Shown here: piece by piece, positions 9,720 through 18,871 of the stretch
How the letters are laid out: every line of letters begins with the position of its first letter
Numbering within the stretch: position 1 is the first letter of the stretch
Assembly (NCBI GenBank): GCA_902809985.1
Contig: CADDXC010000001.1
Coordinates: 496,001 to 560,000 of the forward strand
Source of the DNA: Clostridiaceae bacterium BL-3
GTDB taxonomy: Bacteria; Bacillota; Clostridia; Clostridiales; Clostridiaceae
DNA length: 64,000 bases
Direction: 5' to 3'
Position numbers and translations under genes: made by a program
The notes under the pieces: model-generated
The model's input: only the letters and a program-made list of their open reading frames with translations
Databases searched by the model: none
Told to the model about the DNA's origin: nothing

Positions 9720-10175
9720 ATGGAAGTATCTATAATACTACTGGGAATTTTAATAGACAGGATTACTAAGATGTGGGCGGCTCAAAGTCTGGCTCAGGGT
9801 TTCCAGGTTGTTATAATAAAAGATATATTTTCATTTCTATATCTGGAGAACAGAGGTGCGGCTTTTGGAATCCTGCAAAATAAGCTTTATTTTTTGGCAG
9901 CTATAACAATAATAGTAGTTACAGGCATGATATACTATATGGTGAAACATAGATTGAAATCTATTGTAGTCAGAGTAAGTCTTTCTCTTATAATAAGTGG
10001 AGCACTGGGGAATTTAATAGATAGATTGATTTATGGATATGTAGTTGATTTTATTTCGGTTCATTTTAAAAATATCTATTACTTTCCAATATTTAATGTG
10101 GCAGATGTTTTTGTAGTAGTGGGAACAATGCTGTTGTTATTTTATTTACTGAAGGAAGAAAAATATGGAAACTAG
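9720..10175 (+). CDS. lspA: Lipoprotein signal peptidase (SPase II)
   Basis: Membrane aspartic protease that removes signal peptides from prolipoproteins. 151 residues with four membrane helices. Conserved NRGAAFGI, GNLIDRLIYGYVVDFI and FPIFNVADVFV contain the two catalytic aspartates. The 3' end overlaps the next gene by 11 bases, indicating translational coupling to rluD, a common pair. Confidence 0.94.
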   Translation: MEVSIILLGILIDRITKMWAAQSLAQGFQVVIIKDIFSFLYLENRGAAFGILQNKLYFLAAITIIVVTGMIYYMVKHRLKSIVVRVSLSLIISGALGNLIDRLIYGYVVDFISVHFKNIYYFPIFNVADVFVVVGTMLLLFYLLKEEKYGN

Positions 10176-11082
10176 AGAATTTTCAGTATGCAGCGGAGAG
10201 GAAAAAATGCGGCTTGATATGTTTTTGTGTAAACATTTGCCGCATAAGTCCAGAAGCTATGTTCAAAATTTGATAGAAAACAAAAGGGTGAAAGTAAACA
10301 AAAAAATAAAAAAAAGTAGTTATAAAGTCAATTGTGAAGATAATGTAATTGTAACACTGCCCGATCCTGTTGAGATGAATATAAAAGGAGAGGATATACC
10401 TATCGATATACTTTATGAGGATACAGATATTATTGTAGTAAATAAACCTCAGGGAATGATAGTACATCCTGCATCAGGCGTGTACACAGGTACACTTGTA
10501 AATGCACTTTTGAACCACTGCAGTGATTTGTCAGGCATAAATGGTGTGATGAGGCCTGGAATAGTACATAGAATAGATAAGGATACTTCGGGAATACTTG
10601 TAGTTGCAAAAAATGACAATGCTCACAACAAATTGGCCCAGCAGTTAAAGGATCACTCTATGACTAGGGAGTATATTGCACTGGTGGAGGGGGTTTTAAA
10701 AGAGGATAATGGCATCGTAGATAAGCCTATTGCAAGACATCCTAGAGATAAGGTAAAAATGGCAGTAGTTCATGGGGGTAAAAGGGCAGTTACCCATTAT
10801 GAAGTCATTAAAAGATTTAAGAGTAATACCTTGATTAAATGTGTACTGGAAACTGGAAGAACCCATCAGATAAGAGTTCATATGGCCTATATTGGCCATC
10901 CACTGGTGGGAGATCCGGTATACGGATATAAAAAGCAGAGATTTAGACTAGATGGACAGCTGCTTCATGCTAGAAAATTAGGCTTTGTACATCCTTCAAC
11001 AGGTAGGTATATGGAGTTTGAGACAGAAATACCGGATTATTTCAAAAAGATAATAGATATAATTGATAAAGGCCATGTTTAA
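10165..11082 (+). CDS. rluD: RluD-family 23S rRNA pseudouridine synthase
   Basis: 305 residues: N-terminal S4 RNA-binding domain (about 12-75) and a RluA-type catalytic domain with the motif HRIDKDTSGILVVAK (about residues 135-149), which contains the nucleophilic aspartate. Further family motifs: VNKPQGMIVHP and ETGRTHQIRVHMAYIGHPLVGDPVYG. It likely modifies helix 69 of 23S rRNA, although RluD and its paralogues are hard to tell apart. Its end overlaps the oppositely oriented exoA by four bases. Confidence 0.9.
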   Translation: METREFSVCSGEEKMRLDMFLCKHLPHKSRSYVQNLIENKRVKVNKKIKKSSYKVNCEDNVIVTLPDPVEMNIKGEDIPIDILYEDTDIIVVNKPQGMIVHPASGVYTGTLVNALLNHCSDLSGINGVMRPGIVHRIDKDTSGILVVAKNDNAHNKLAQQLKDHSMTREYIALVEGVLKEDNGIVDKPIARHPRDKVKMAVVHGGKRAVTHYEVIKRFKSNTLIKCVLETGRTHQIRVHMAYIGHPLVGDPVYGYKKQRFRLDGQLLHARKLGFVHPSTGRYMEFETEIPDYFKKIIDIIDKGHV

Positions 11083-11840
11083 CTTATTTCAACCATAATA
11101 GGACAGTGATCTGAACCGGTAACTTGAGTTAAGATGGCTGCCTTTTTTACCTTTTTAAGTAGGTTGTTTGATACAAAGTGATAGTCTATTCTCCAGCCTG
11201 CATTTCTCTCCCTTGCTTTAAATCTATAACTCCACCAGGAGTATTCTATCTTTTGTGGATTCATATATCTGTAGGTGTCGGTATATCCATTTTTTATGAG
11301 CTTGTCTATCCACTGCCTTTCTATGGGAAGGAACCCGGAGCTTTTTTCATTGGCTTTTGCATTTTTTATGTCCATTTCAGTATGGGCAGTATTGTAATCC
11401 CCGCATATTAGAAGCTTTTTACTTTTAGATACCAGGAGATTGCAGTAATTTAAAATTGCATCATAAAAGTTCAGTTTGTAGTTCAGTCTTTCCTGGCTCA
11501 TCTGGCCGTTGGGAAAGTATATGTTAAGCAGGGTAAAGTTTTTAAATTCAATTACGAGGATTCTGCCCTCCGAATCAAATTCTGGAATTCCTATTCCATG
11601 TTCTATGGATACAGGTTCAGATTTGCTGTAAACTGCTACACCGCTGTAGCCTTTTTTTTGGGCAAAACTAAAATATGAATGGTATCCACTTATGTTTTTC
11701 AATTTATCTTCCAGGGTAGTTTCTTGAAGTTTAGTTTCCTGAACACATAGTATATCAGGATTTTCGTTTTCTATCCATTCAAAAAAGTTCTTTTTTGAGA
11801 TGGCTCTCAGGCCGTTTACGTTCCAAGAATATATTCTCAT
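11079..11840 (-). CDS. exoA: Exodeoxyribonuclease III / AP endonuclease (ExoA)
   Basis: Base-excision repair enzyme with AP endonuclease and 3'-5' exonuclease activity on duplex DNA. The 253-residue length and all EEP-family motifs fit: WNVNGLRA, VQETKLQ (metal Glu), YFPNGQ, CGDYNTAH, WWSYRFKARERNAGWRIDYHFVS and GSDHCPI (catalytic His). Convergent with rluD, overlapping it by four bases. Confidence 0.94.
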   Translation of the reverse strand: MRIYSWNVNGLRAISKKNFFEWIENENPDILCVQETKLQETTLEDKLKNISGYHSYFSFAQKKGYSGVAVYSKSEPVSIEHGIGIPEFDSEGRILVIEFKNFTLLNIYFPNGQMSQERLNYKLNFYDAILNYCNLLVSKSKKLLICGDYNTAHTEMDIKNAKANEKSSGFLPIERQWIDKLIKNGYTDTYRYMNPQKIEYSWWSYRFKARERNAGWRIDYHFVSNNLLKKVKKAAILTQVTGSDHCPIMVEIS

Positions 11841-11861
11841 AAGTAATATGACTCCTTTTAT

Positions 11862-11909
11862 ATAAAATATAGCCCCATGTATATACCCAGGACAGGTTTG
11901 ACATGGAGC
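11862..11909 (-). terminator. Terminator after uraA
   Basis: On the minus strand the arms GCTCCATGT (11901-11909) and ACATGGGGC (11872-11880) pair around a 20-base loop and are followed by a TATATTTTAT tract. It lies just after the uraA stop and before exoA, so exoA probably needs its own promoter or read-through. Confidence 0.6.
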
Positions 11910-11917
11910 ATGGATAA

Positions 11918-13240
11918 CTATCCTATTTTTCTTTTCCTATCCTTTTTATCATTTGAATCATTTAATTCTGCAGCGCTTTTTTCAGGTAATATTAAATTCA
12001 GTGCTATTCCGATGATAGATGCAAGAGCAACTCCTGATATCTGCACAGGTGCTCCACCGACACTGAAGTTTATGGAAGCTCCCCCTATACCTATTACTAT
12101 TATAACAGAAGACAATATGAGATTTCTGTTTTTACTGAAATCTATCTTTTCTTCTACCAGTACCCTAAATCCTGAAGAGGCTATTATACCAAAGAGAAGT
12201 ATGCTTACTCCCCCTATCACAGGCATTGGCATATTTTCAATAAGTGCAGCTACGGGGCCTATAAAGGAGAGAATAATGGCAATTATTGCAGCACCGCCTA
12301 TGACCCAGACACTATAGATTTTGGTTATGGCCATAACCCCTATATTTTCTCCATATGTCGTAGTTGGAGGGCCGCCTGTAAAACCTGCAAATATAGTAGC
12401 TAAGCCATCTCCCAGTATTGATCTGTGCAAACCTGGATCTTTGGTGAAATCACGTCCTACTACGTTGTTTGTCACGTAAATATGACCTATGTGTTCTGCT
12501 AGAGTTACAAATGAAATTGGAGCCATTAGTATCATGGCATTTATATTGAATTTTGGAAGCATAAAGGGTGGTAGACTGAAAAATGAAGTATTCGCTATGG
12601 ATTTTAAGGATTGTTGTGGTATAACTCCTAAAATTATTGCAGATATATATCCTACTATTATAGCTATCAATATAGGTATTATTCCAAGAAAGCCCTTGAA
12701 ATACATACTTCCAACTACTGCAACAGCTAAGGTTATTCCAGAAACGCTCATCCATGCCCACCTTGGTATACTCTGCATTTGAGCTGTTGTATAGGTAGGG
12801 TTGAATCCAGACCAGTTTATAGCTGTAGTGGCCAGACTTAAGCCTATTACAATTACTATAGATCCTACTACTACAGGAGGAAGAGCTTTATTGAGCCAAT
12901 TTACTCCACAGAATTTTATTATAATGGCTACTATTACATATACACATCCTGCAGCTATTACACCGGAAAGCATGGCAGATGGTCCATAATTTTGGGATGC
13001 GATGAGTATGGGACTTATAAATGCGAAGGAAGAGCCCAGGTAAGCAGGCAGCTTGGCCTTAGTGCATATTATATATATAAGAGTTCCAATGCCGCTGCAG
13101 AACAATGCAATGGATGGACTCATACCAGTCAGTATAGGGACCAGTATAGTGGAACCTACCATGGCAAATAGATGTTGGAAACTGAGTGGTATAGTAGTTA
13201 ATATGGGTAATTTATCTTCTACGTCTACAAAATCTTTCAT
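11918..13240 (-). CDS. uraA: Uracil permease (NCS2 family)
   Basis: 440-residue nucleobase:cation symporter with about 14 hydrophobic segments, importing uracil. Typical stretches are LSFQHLFAMVGSTILVPILTG at the start and GGPPTTTYGENIGVMAITK, the family substrate-site region. Downstream of pyrR on the same strand with a 44-base gap, and both lie behind PyrR-like RNA sites, supporting a pyrimidine-controlled uracil uptake role over xanthine or urate. Confidence 0.93.
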   Translation of the reverse strand: MKDFVDVEDKLPILTTIPLSFQHLFAMVGSTILVPILTGMSPSIALFCSGIGTLIYIICTKAKLPAYLGSSFAFISPILIASQNYGPSAMLSGVIAAGCVYVIVAIIIKFCGVNWLNKALPPVVVGSIVIVIGLSLATTAINWSGFNPTYTTAQMQSIPRWAWMSVSGITLAVAVVGSMYFKGFLGIIPILIAIIVGYISAIILGVIPQQSLKSIANTSFFSLPPFMLPKFNINAMILMAPISFVTLAEHIGHIYVTNNVVGRDFTKDPGLHRSILGDGLATIFAGFTGGPPTTTYGENIGVMAITKIYSVWVIGGAAIIAIILSFIGPVAALIENMPMPVIGGVSILLFGIIASSGFRVLVEEKIDFSKNRNLILSSVIIVIGIGGASINFSVGGAPVQISGVALASIIGIALNLILPEKSAAELNDSNDKKDRKRKIG

Positions 13241-13284
13241 TTACGACACTCCTTTTTTAGTCTCTCAGGACTATTTTAAAAGTT
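13241..13284 (-). promoter_or_regulatory. Candidate PyrR-binding RNA element at the uraA ribosome site
   Basis: On the minus strand the mRNA between pyrR and uraA reads TTTTAAAATAGTCCTGAGAGACT, just upstream of the AGGAG that serves uraA. This resembles the known PyrR-binding loop (core UCCaGAGAGg on a short stem). The same TTTAAAAT prefix and UCC-GAGA core occur in the leader upstream of pyrR. The position overlapping the ribosome site suggests translational control of uraA by PyrR-UMP; that is inference. Confidence 0.5.
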
Positions 13285-13818
13285 TTACAGTTCATATATT
13301 TTTACTGAATCACTTTTATCTATTTCTGAAATTTCTACAGATATTATTTCTTCCCGGGAAGTAGGTATGTTTTTGCCAACGTAATCAGGTCTTATGGGAA
13401 GTTCTCTGTGTCCTCTGTCAATTAAGACCGCCAGCTGTATTAATTTTGGCCTGCCTGAATGAATAATTGCATCCATAGCTGCCCTGGCTGTCCGGCCAGT
13501 ATAGATTACATCGTCAACTAATATGATCCTTTTATTTTCTACATCTGTTACATCAAATTCTTTTACTACAGGCTGTTCTGAAAGAGTACTTAAATCATCT
13601 CTGTAGAGGCTTATATCAACACATTTAACATCCAATTTGACACCTTCAATTTTATAGATATTTTCCGCTATTCTTTCAGCCAGAGGGTATCCTCTCCTTT
13701 TTATACCTACAAGCATTATATTTTCCGTGCCCTTGTTTTTTTCCACTATTTCATGAGATATTCTAGTCAATGTCCTGTCCATAGCCTTTTTATCTAAAAT
13801 GAGTGCTTTTAGCTTCAA
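13285..13818 (-). CDS. pyrR: PyrR, pyrimidine operon attenuator / uracil phosphoribosyltransferase
   Basis: UMP-responsive RNA-binding regulator of pyrimidine genes with weak uracil phosphoribosyltransferase activity. 177 residues; the PRPP-binding motif [18 protein letters not shown] is clear, as are [14 protein letters not shown] and [22 protein letters not shown] lies 5-11 bases upstream of the ATG. It is preceded by an attenuator and followed by uraA. Confidence 0.95.
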   Translation of the reverse strand: MKLKALILDKKAMDRTLTRISHEIVEKNKGTENIMLVGIKRRGYPLAERIAENIYKIEGVKLDVKCVDISLYRDDLSTLSEQPVVKEFDVTDVENKRIILVDDVIYTGRTARAAMDAIIHSGRPKLIQLAVLIDRGHRELPIRPDYVGKNIPTSREEIISVEISEIDKSDSVKIYEL

Positions 13819-13879
13819 AATATCACCTCCTCCATTGCGAGCTTATAGTTAAAAGTTCGTGTCTTAATATATTGGGCAT

Positions 13880-13955
13880 AAAGAAAAGCCCTTCTCCATG
13901 TGAGAGGGCGTCCATTCTACTTTACCTTACTGATCTCACTGGATCATTTTAAAGG
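13880..13955 (-). promoter_or_regulatory. PyrR-dependent attenuator upstream of pyrR
   Basis: Reading the minus strand, a PyrR-loop-like element (GATCCAGTGAGATCAGTAAGG, within 13925-13945) is followed by an intrinsic terminator with arms GCCCTCTC and GAGAAGGGC (13886-13909) and a TTTTC tract. This is the usual Bacillus/Clostridium pyr leader: PyrR-UMP stabilises the anti-antiterminator so that the terminator forms. The start of pyrR is about 65 bases downstream. Confidence 0.8.
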
Positions 13956-14017
13956 ATATATAACCTTGTTTATTATAAAATAATTTTTTTTATATTTCAA
14001 GCCATTTTAAATAAATT

Positions 14018-15766
14018 TTATTCAATCTGTTCTATAGATGGCATTGAAGAATCCACATACAGTGTTTTATTGGTATAGTATATTACCATTCCTGGTTTTG
14101 CTCCATTTGGCTTATGTATATTTTTTATAGAGGTATAGTCTACAGCTACTTTTGAAGAGCCTTTAGCTTTACTATAGTAGGCTGCCAGCATAGCTGCTTC
14201 TTCCAGAGTTTTGTCTGGAACTGTACCAAAATTTTTTATTATTACGTGTGAACCGGGAATTTTCTTTGTGTGAAGCCATATATCCCTTTTATCTGCAAAT
14301 TTAAGAGTAAGGTAGTCATTTTGGAGATTGTTTTTGCCCACATATATTTCTATTCCGTCGCTGGAAAGAAATTTCATGGGCTTAGAAACCCTGGATTTAT
14401 TTCGTGAATTTGATTTTTTTAGTTTAATGTAGCCTGTTGCCATAAGTTCTCTTTTTATTTCTTCAATATCCTCATAGTTATCCAAGTTTTTTATATTGGT
14501 AATAACTGAATTCAGATATTCCAGTTCTTCATTTGCCATACTCAATTGTTCACTGGCAGCCTTTTTTGTCTTTTTTAATTTATTGTATTTTTTAAAATAA
14601 TGCTGAATGTTTTCAGAAGGAGTTTTATTTTCGTCCAATTTTATATCTAGATACTCATTGTTGTTGTAATAATTTTGAACTTTTATATGGGAGAGCCCCT
14701 TTTTTATTTTGTAGATATTAGAGGTAAGCAGTTCTCCACAAATTCGATAAACATCTTTATCTAGAGCATCTTTAATATTCTGGTTTAAAATATCGATTTT
14801 TTTATGGCAGCGATCTAGATTTATATTTACAAGTTTTTGAAGATCAGAACTTCTGTTGTTCAATCTATCTGCTTTGTCCTTTTCAAAATAAAATTCCTCT
14901 ACAAGTTTGGAAGGTGAGGAGTAGAGATTTTCTTTATAGCCGTCTAGATAGGTCAGATTGTCGCAATAAAAGTCTTTTACCACAGAACCTTTTTTGTAGG
15001 ATACAAAGGAAAATTCGTGATTTTTAAGTTTGTTGAAGATCTTATTACTAAAACCATATAGTATAGTTGCACTTGTTTCATCGAAAACATTCAAGGTTTC
15101 AGATAGGTTCAATTCCTCCAATCTGTGAAATAACTCTTTTGAATATGAACTACTGACCCCTGTAAATGTCGAGGAGAAAAATTTTTTATCTATGTATTTT
15201 ATGCGATTTTGTATAAATGTCTTGAATTCGTTTTTAGAAAAACGAAAAGGATTTAATTTATTTGAGGTCGGTGGAAATATATATTTAATTCCGGGGAATA
15301 GTGATCTGACGGTATTTATTTCAGGTGTTATGTGTTTTATACTGTCCATGATTAAATTGTCCCTCTGGCGAATTAGGGTAATATTGCTGTGCCTTCCCAT
15401 TATTTCTACTATTAATGTGTAAATACTGTTAAATCCCAATTCATCAGAACTTTCAAAATCTAAGAATACAACTCTGTCTGTATCCAATTGTCTTATATTG
15501 ATTAATTTTGAGGAGTTCAGATATTTTCGCAGTACCATACAAAACATAGGGGGCTGCAGGGGGTTCGGTTTATTTTTATCTGTAATGTGAATTTTAGGAT
15601 ATATGGGGCTGGAACTAATTGAAAGTTTATAGTTTTTTCTGTTGTTTTTCATAGTTAATAATATCTCATCCTTTTCAGGCTGATTGACTTTTTCAATGCG
15701 CCCTCCCAGCAGTTCACATTTCAATTCTTCTAAAATACTGTATATAAAAATACCATCTAATGCCAT
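14018..15766 (-). CDS. rqcH: RqcH/NFACT-family ribosome quality control protein
   Basis: Rqc2/NEMF homologue (older name: fibronectin-binding protein A N-terminal domain). In Bacillus RqcH binds stalled 50S-peptidyl-tRNA complexes and adds C-terminal alanine tails. 582 residues: NFACT-N (about 1-220), helical/coiled-coil middle (about 270-440) and NFACT-R around 445-560 with the motif DIWLHTKKIPGSHVIIK. The start MALDGIFIYSILEEL is the family start. Confidence 0.9.
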   Translation of the reverse strand: MALDGIFIYSILEELKCELLGGRIEKVNQPEKDEILLTMKNNRKNYKLSISSSPIYPKIHITDKNKPNPLQPPMFCMVLRKYLNSSKLINIRQLDTDRVVFLDFESSDELGFNSIYTLIVEIMGRHSNITLIRQRDNLIMDSIKHITPEINTVRSLFPGIKYIFPPTSNKLNPFRFSKNEFKTFIQNRIKYIDKKFFSSTFTGVSSSYSKELFHRLEELNLSETLNVFDETSATILYGFSNKIFNKLKNHEFSFVSYKKGSVVKDFYCDNLTYLDGYKENLYSSPSKLVEEFYFEKDKADRLNNRSSDLQKLVNINLDRCHKKIDILNQNIKDALDKDVYRICGELLTSNIYKIKKGLSHIKVQNYYNNNEYLDIKLDENKTPSENIQHYFKKYNKLKKTKKAASEQLSMANEELEYLNSVITNIKNLDNYEDIEEIKRELMATGYIKLKKSNSRNKSRVSKPMKFLSSDGIEIYVGKNNLQNDYLTLKFADKRDIWLHTKKIPGSHVIIKNFGTVPDKTLEEAAMLAAYYSKAKGSSKVAVDYTSIKNIHKPNGAKPGMVIYYTNKTLYVDSSMPSIEQIE

Positions 15767-15973
15767 AATATCATCCTCTTTCTTATATTCTGTATTGGGT
15801 ATTTAATAAATTATATCATCTAAAATTTAATAAATAAAGCTGATCGGAAGATTATGTATAGAATATTGCTTGCCTATGATTCCAGAGTACAACAGTTGTC
15901 ATTGATAAAAAGTTGACACAGTAGTAAACTTAATTTATGTATGCAAAATTTTACGAAAGGATGAAATTTTAAT

Positions 15974-16795
15974 ATGAAATTTACTAAAATGCAGGGAAGC
16001 GGAAATGATTTTATAGTCATTGATGATAGAAAAAATAAATTTTTAGGTAAAGAGAGTAAGCTTGGAGTAAAGCTTTGTAATAGGCATTTTGGAATAGGGG
16101 CAGATGGTGTATTAATAGTTAGAGGAAGTAAAATTGCACAGATCAAGATGATAATAATTAATTCTGATGGATCTTATGCATCCATGTGTGGAAACGGCAT
16201 AAGATGTTTTGCAAAATATGTATGGGAGAACAATATAGTAAAGGGTTCTAGCATAAGGATAGAAACGGGAGATGGAATAAAGGAAGCCTTTTTGAATATA
16301 GATGCAGATGAGGTTAAGGAAGTTACTGTTGATATGGGGACTCCCTCTTTTGTACCCGGTGAAATTCCAGCTGATTTTGAGGATGAAATTGTCAATAAGG
16401 AAATAGAAGCTAATGGAAAAATATATAAAATCACTTCACTGTTTATGGGAGTTCCTCATACAGTTATATTTGGCAGGCTGGAAAAATACCAGGTGAGAGA
16501 AGGAAAGTCTGTAGAAAAATATGCTGCATTTCCGCAGGGAACCAATGTAAATTTTTGTGAAATTATAGATAAAAATAATATCAAAGTAAAGACCTGGGAA
16601 AGGGGAGCAGGCCCTACTTTAGCCTGTGGTACAGGAAGCTGTGCTTGTGTTGTGGCTGCAAACAAGTTGAATTTTACTGATAAAAAAGTTAAAGTTACAG
16701 TACCCGGTGGAAATATATTGGTGGAAATAAGAGGAAATAATGTATTTATGACGGGTCCTGCAGAAGTTTCTTTTAAAGGGGAATATGATATGTAA
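15974..16795 (+). CDS. dapF: Diaminopimelate epimerase
   Basis: Converts LL- to meso-diaminopimelate for lysine and peptidoglycan synthesis. 273 residues with the catalytic cysteine pair in MCGNGIRCFAKY and ACGTGSCACV, plus the starting motif MKFTKMQGSGNDFIVID. GAAAGGATG precedes the ATG. The stop codon overlaps the next start (TAATG), so the lipoprotein gene downstream is translationally coupled. Confidence 0.95.
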   Translation: MKFTKMQGSGNDFIVIDDRKNKFLGKESKLGVKLCNRHFGIGADGVLIVRGSKIAQIKMIIINSDGSYASMCGNGIRCFAKYVWENNIVKGSSIRIETGDGIKEAFLNIDADEVKEVTVDMGTPSFVPGEIPADFEDEIVNKEIEANGKIYKITSLFMGVPHTVIFGRLEKYQVREGKSVEKYAAFPQGTNVNFCEIIDKNNIKVKTWERGAGPTLACGTGSCACVVAANKLNFTDKKVKVTVPGGNILVEIRGNNVFMTGPAEVSFKGEYDM

Positions 16796-17859
16796 TGAAA
16801 ATTTTCATGAAGATAATATTCTATACGGCGGTATTTTTAAATATTGTCACTTTGAGTGGATGTAGTTCCAGGAATAAGTATAAAGGCGAGGTTATAAAAG
16901 AGCCAAATTATTCTGATGTTATAGTGATTAAAGATGGAGGAGATAAAGAGGATATATTTAATGTACATTCTAATCAATTAGTTAAAAATGGAACTGTCGA
17001 TCATATCTCAGAAATGGTATATGATACTCAAAAATCTGTTTATGTATATCTGGTTGATAAAAATAAAACCCCAAAAATTGGCAGTAAGGTAGTTGCGTTA
17101 TATGGAAATACAAAAAGTGAAATCAAGGACTTTTTTGCTGTAAAAGATATAAAAATAAATCCTTCAGGAGATAAGATTGCCTATAGAGCTTTCAACAGTT
17201 CTTCTACTGACAGTGCGCAGGGTATGAAAGTATATGATTTGAAAAATAAAAAATATATAGAACTTAAATCTAAAGTTTTGGTTTCAGGGAATTTATATGA
17301 ATGGCTGGACGATCATAGAATAATATATTATGGAAATATAGAGGGGCAAAGAAATTCTGATAAAGTATATCTATATGATCTCAGCAAAGACAGTGAACAG
17401 GTATATTTAAATGATACAAGGGGATATTGTATGTATTTTACCACTATAGGGGATGATCTGCTGTTTTCATCACGGAATCAGGATGAATTGGATTTATATT
17501 ATTACAATCATAAAACTGGACAATTTAAGTTCTTAAGTGATGAGTTTGAACAGATATATGATTCTACGGTGGATAATAAAAATGGCTGTGTATTTTTTAT
17601 TGGAAAAAATGAAGAAAATATTGAATCGCTTTATAAATTCACACAAAAGGATGGCGGAGTTAGCAGGATAACTTATGATTTCCCAGAAAATATTGCTGAG
17701 TACAGCGGTATAGCCCAGAGTAAAAGAGGAGATGTGTATTTTGTGGGAATGGTAAACAGGGGGAGCGGTGAAGATGTATTCATGTATAACATCCGAGATA
17801 AATCCATAAATATCATATCTGATCAGGAGGGAATATATAATATTTATAAAGAGAAGTGA
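16795..17859 (+). CDS. Putative lipoprotein with beta-propeller-like repeats
   Basis: 354 residues beginning with a lipoprotein signal peptide (hydrophobic residues 5-20, lipobox LSGC with Cys at about 22). The rest has repeated TolB/DPP-like blade signatures, such as DIKINPSGDKIAYRAF, YEWLDDHRIIYYG and VFFIGKNEENIESLYKF. Substrate and partner are unknown. The TAATG overlap with dapF implies coupled expression, but I know of no functional link. Confidence 0.75.
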   Translation: MKIFMKIIFYTAVFLNIVTLSGCSSRNKYKGEVIKEPNYSDVIVIKDGGDKEDIFNVHSNQLVKNGTVDHISEMVYDTQKSVYVYLVDKNKTPKIGSKVVALYGNTKSEIKDFFAVKDIKINPSGDKIAYRAFNSSSTDSAQGMKVYDLKNKKYIELKSKVLVSGNLYEWLDDHRIIYYGNIEGQRNSDKVYLYDLSKDSEQVYLNDTRGYCMYFTTIGDDLLFSSRNQDELDLYYYNHKTGQFKFLSDEFEQIYDSTVDNKNGCVFFIGKNEENIESLYKFTQKDGGVSRITYDFPENIAEYSGIAQSKRGDVYFVGMVNRGSGEDVFMYNIRDKSINIISDQEGIYNIYKEK

Positions 17860-18028
17860 AAAATATCACTTTATTTTGATTATAATTGATTAGAAAATAT
17901 TTTATTGGGATATAATCTCAATAACAAATTATTGTTGAATACGATATTGTTGATTATATGTTTAGAACTGTATGTTGTTTGAAGTTTGTACTTTGTATTT
18001 TAAAATATAATAGAAAGAGAGAAATAAT

Positions 18029-18871
18029 ATGTTTTCCACAGAGATGAAAGAAGTAAACATTGATGAAATTTTATTGGAACCAGATATAGTGAAGAGGATA
18101 CCTGAAGAGATAGCCAGAGATAATTGTGTGATTGCATTGAAGCGGGCTGATGAACAGATCATTATAGCTGCAGATAAAACTCCAGATATTAATTTAGTGG
18201 AGGAACTAAAGTTCATATTAGGTGTTGAATTGAGATTTGTTAAAGCTGACAGAAGAAAAATATACGATTTGATAAATACATATTATTGCAGGGAGAATTT
18301 ACACCATGCATTGAAAGACATAAAGATGAATAAAAATACTTCACAGATGACCGGGGAAAACATTTCAGATATACATAAATTTCAAAGTTCCCCTGTAGTT
18401 AAGGCAGCTAATTACATAATAAATAAAGCCATAGATGAGAGGGCCAGTGATCTTCACATAGAGCCCTTTCAAAAAAGTGTGACTATAAGGATGAGAGTGG
18501 ATGGCATTATATATGAGTACATAAAAATACCTAGAAATATATATCCACTTTTATGTACAAGAATAAAAATAATGGCCCAGATGGATATAGCTGAAAAAAG
18601 ACTTCCACAGGATGGAAAAATAAAATATACTAAGGGAAATTTCAATTATGATATTAGAGTGTCTACTCTTCCAACTATATATGGGGAAAAAGTGGTTTTG
18701 AGAATTTTATATAGGGATACTGAGATAAAAAATCTCAATATGCTTGGATTTTTAAAAGAAGATGAGACAAAGATAAAAAACATGTTAAACAGGAGTTCAG
18801 GTCTCATTTTAGTGACGGGTCCAACTGCTCGCGGAATAAAATTGCGACATATCGGACAGGCTATTTTTTAG
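18029..18871 (+). pseudogene. GspE/PilB-type secretion or pilus ATPase, 5' part, split by the prophage
   Basis: Residues 1-265 match the type II secretion/type IV pilus assembly ATPase family: an N-terminal MshEN-like domain (about 1-120), then the N2 domain with ASDLHIEPF, IRMRVDGIIYEY, QMDIAEKRLPQDGKIK and IRVSTLPTIYGEKVVLRIL. Translation reaches LVTGPT, the start of the Walker A box (normally GPTGSGKT), then changes to ARGIKLRHIGQAIF and stops. The lost ATP-binding half should be at the right end of the prophage. The last ~14 codons are prophage DNA. The intact gene would serve pilus assembly, secretion or competence. Confidence 0.88.
18815..18830 (+). other. Left attachment site (attL) in the Walker A codons
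   Basis: Host homology of the ATPase frame ends at GGT CCA ACT G (18818-18827), which encodes the G-P-T of the P-loop, and unrelated sequence follows. The crossover is therefore at or just before 18827. Large serine integrases exchange strands at a central dinucleotide; I cannot fix which one without the right junction. The integrase gene ends about 40 bases inside, as is usual. Confidence 0.75.

Noticed and set aside
11877..12317. Open plus-strand frame opposite uraA
   Set aside because: Antisense shadow of a clear NCS2 permease, with no ribosome site and no family resemblance.
18800..18871. Loss of the ATPase P-loop taken as a simple frameshift or sequencing error
   Set aside because: Homology ends abruptly in frame, no other frame continues it, and a serine integrase gene starts within 40 bases; integration explains it.
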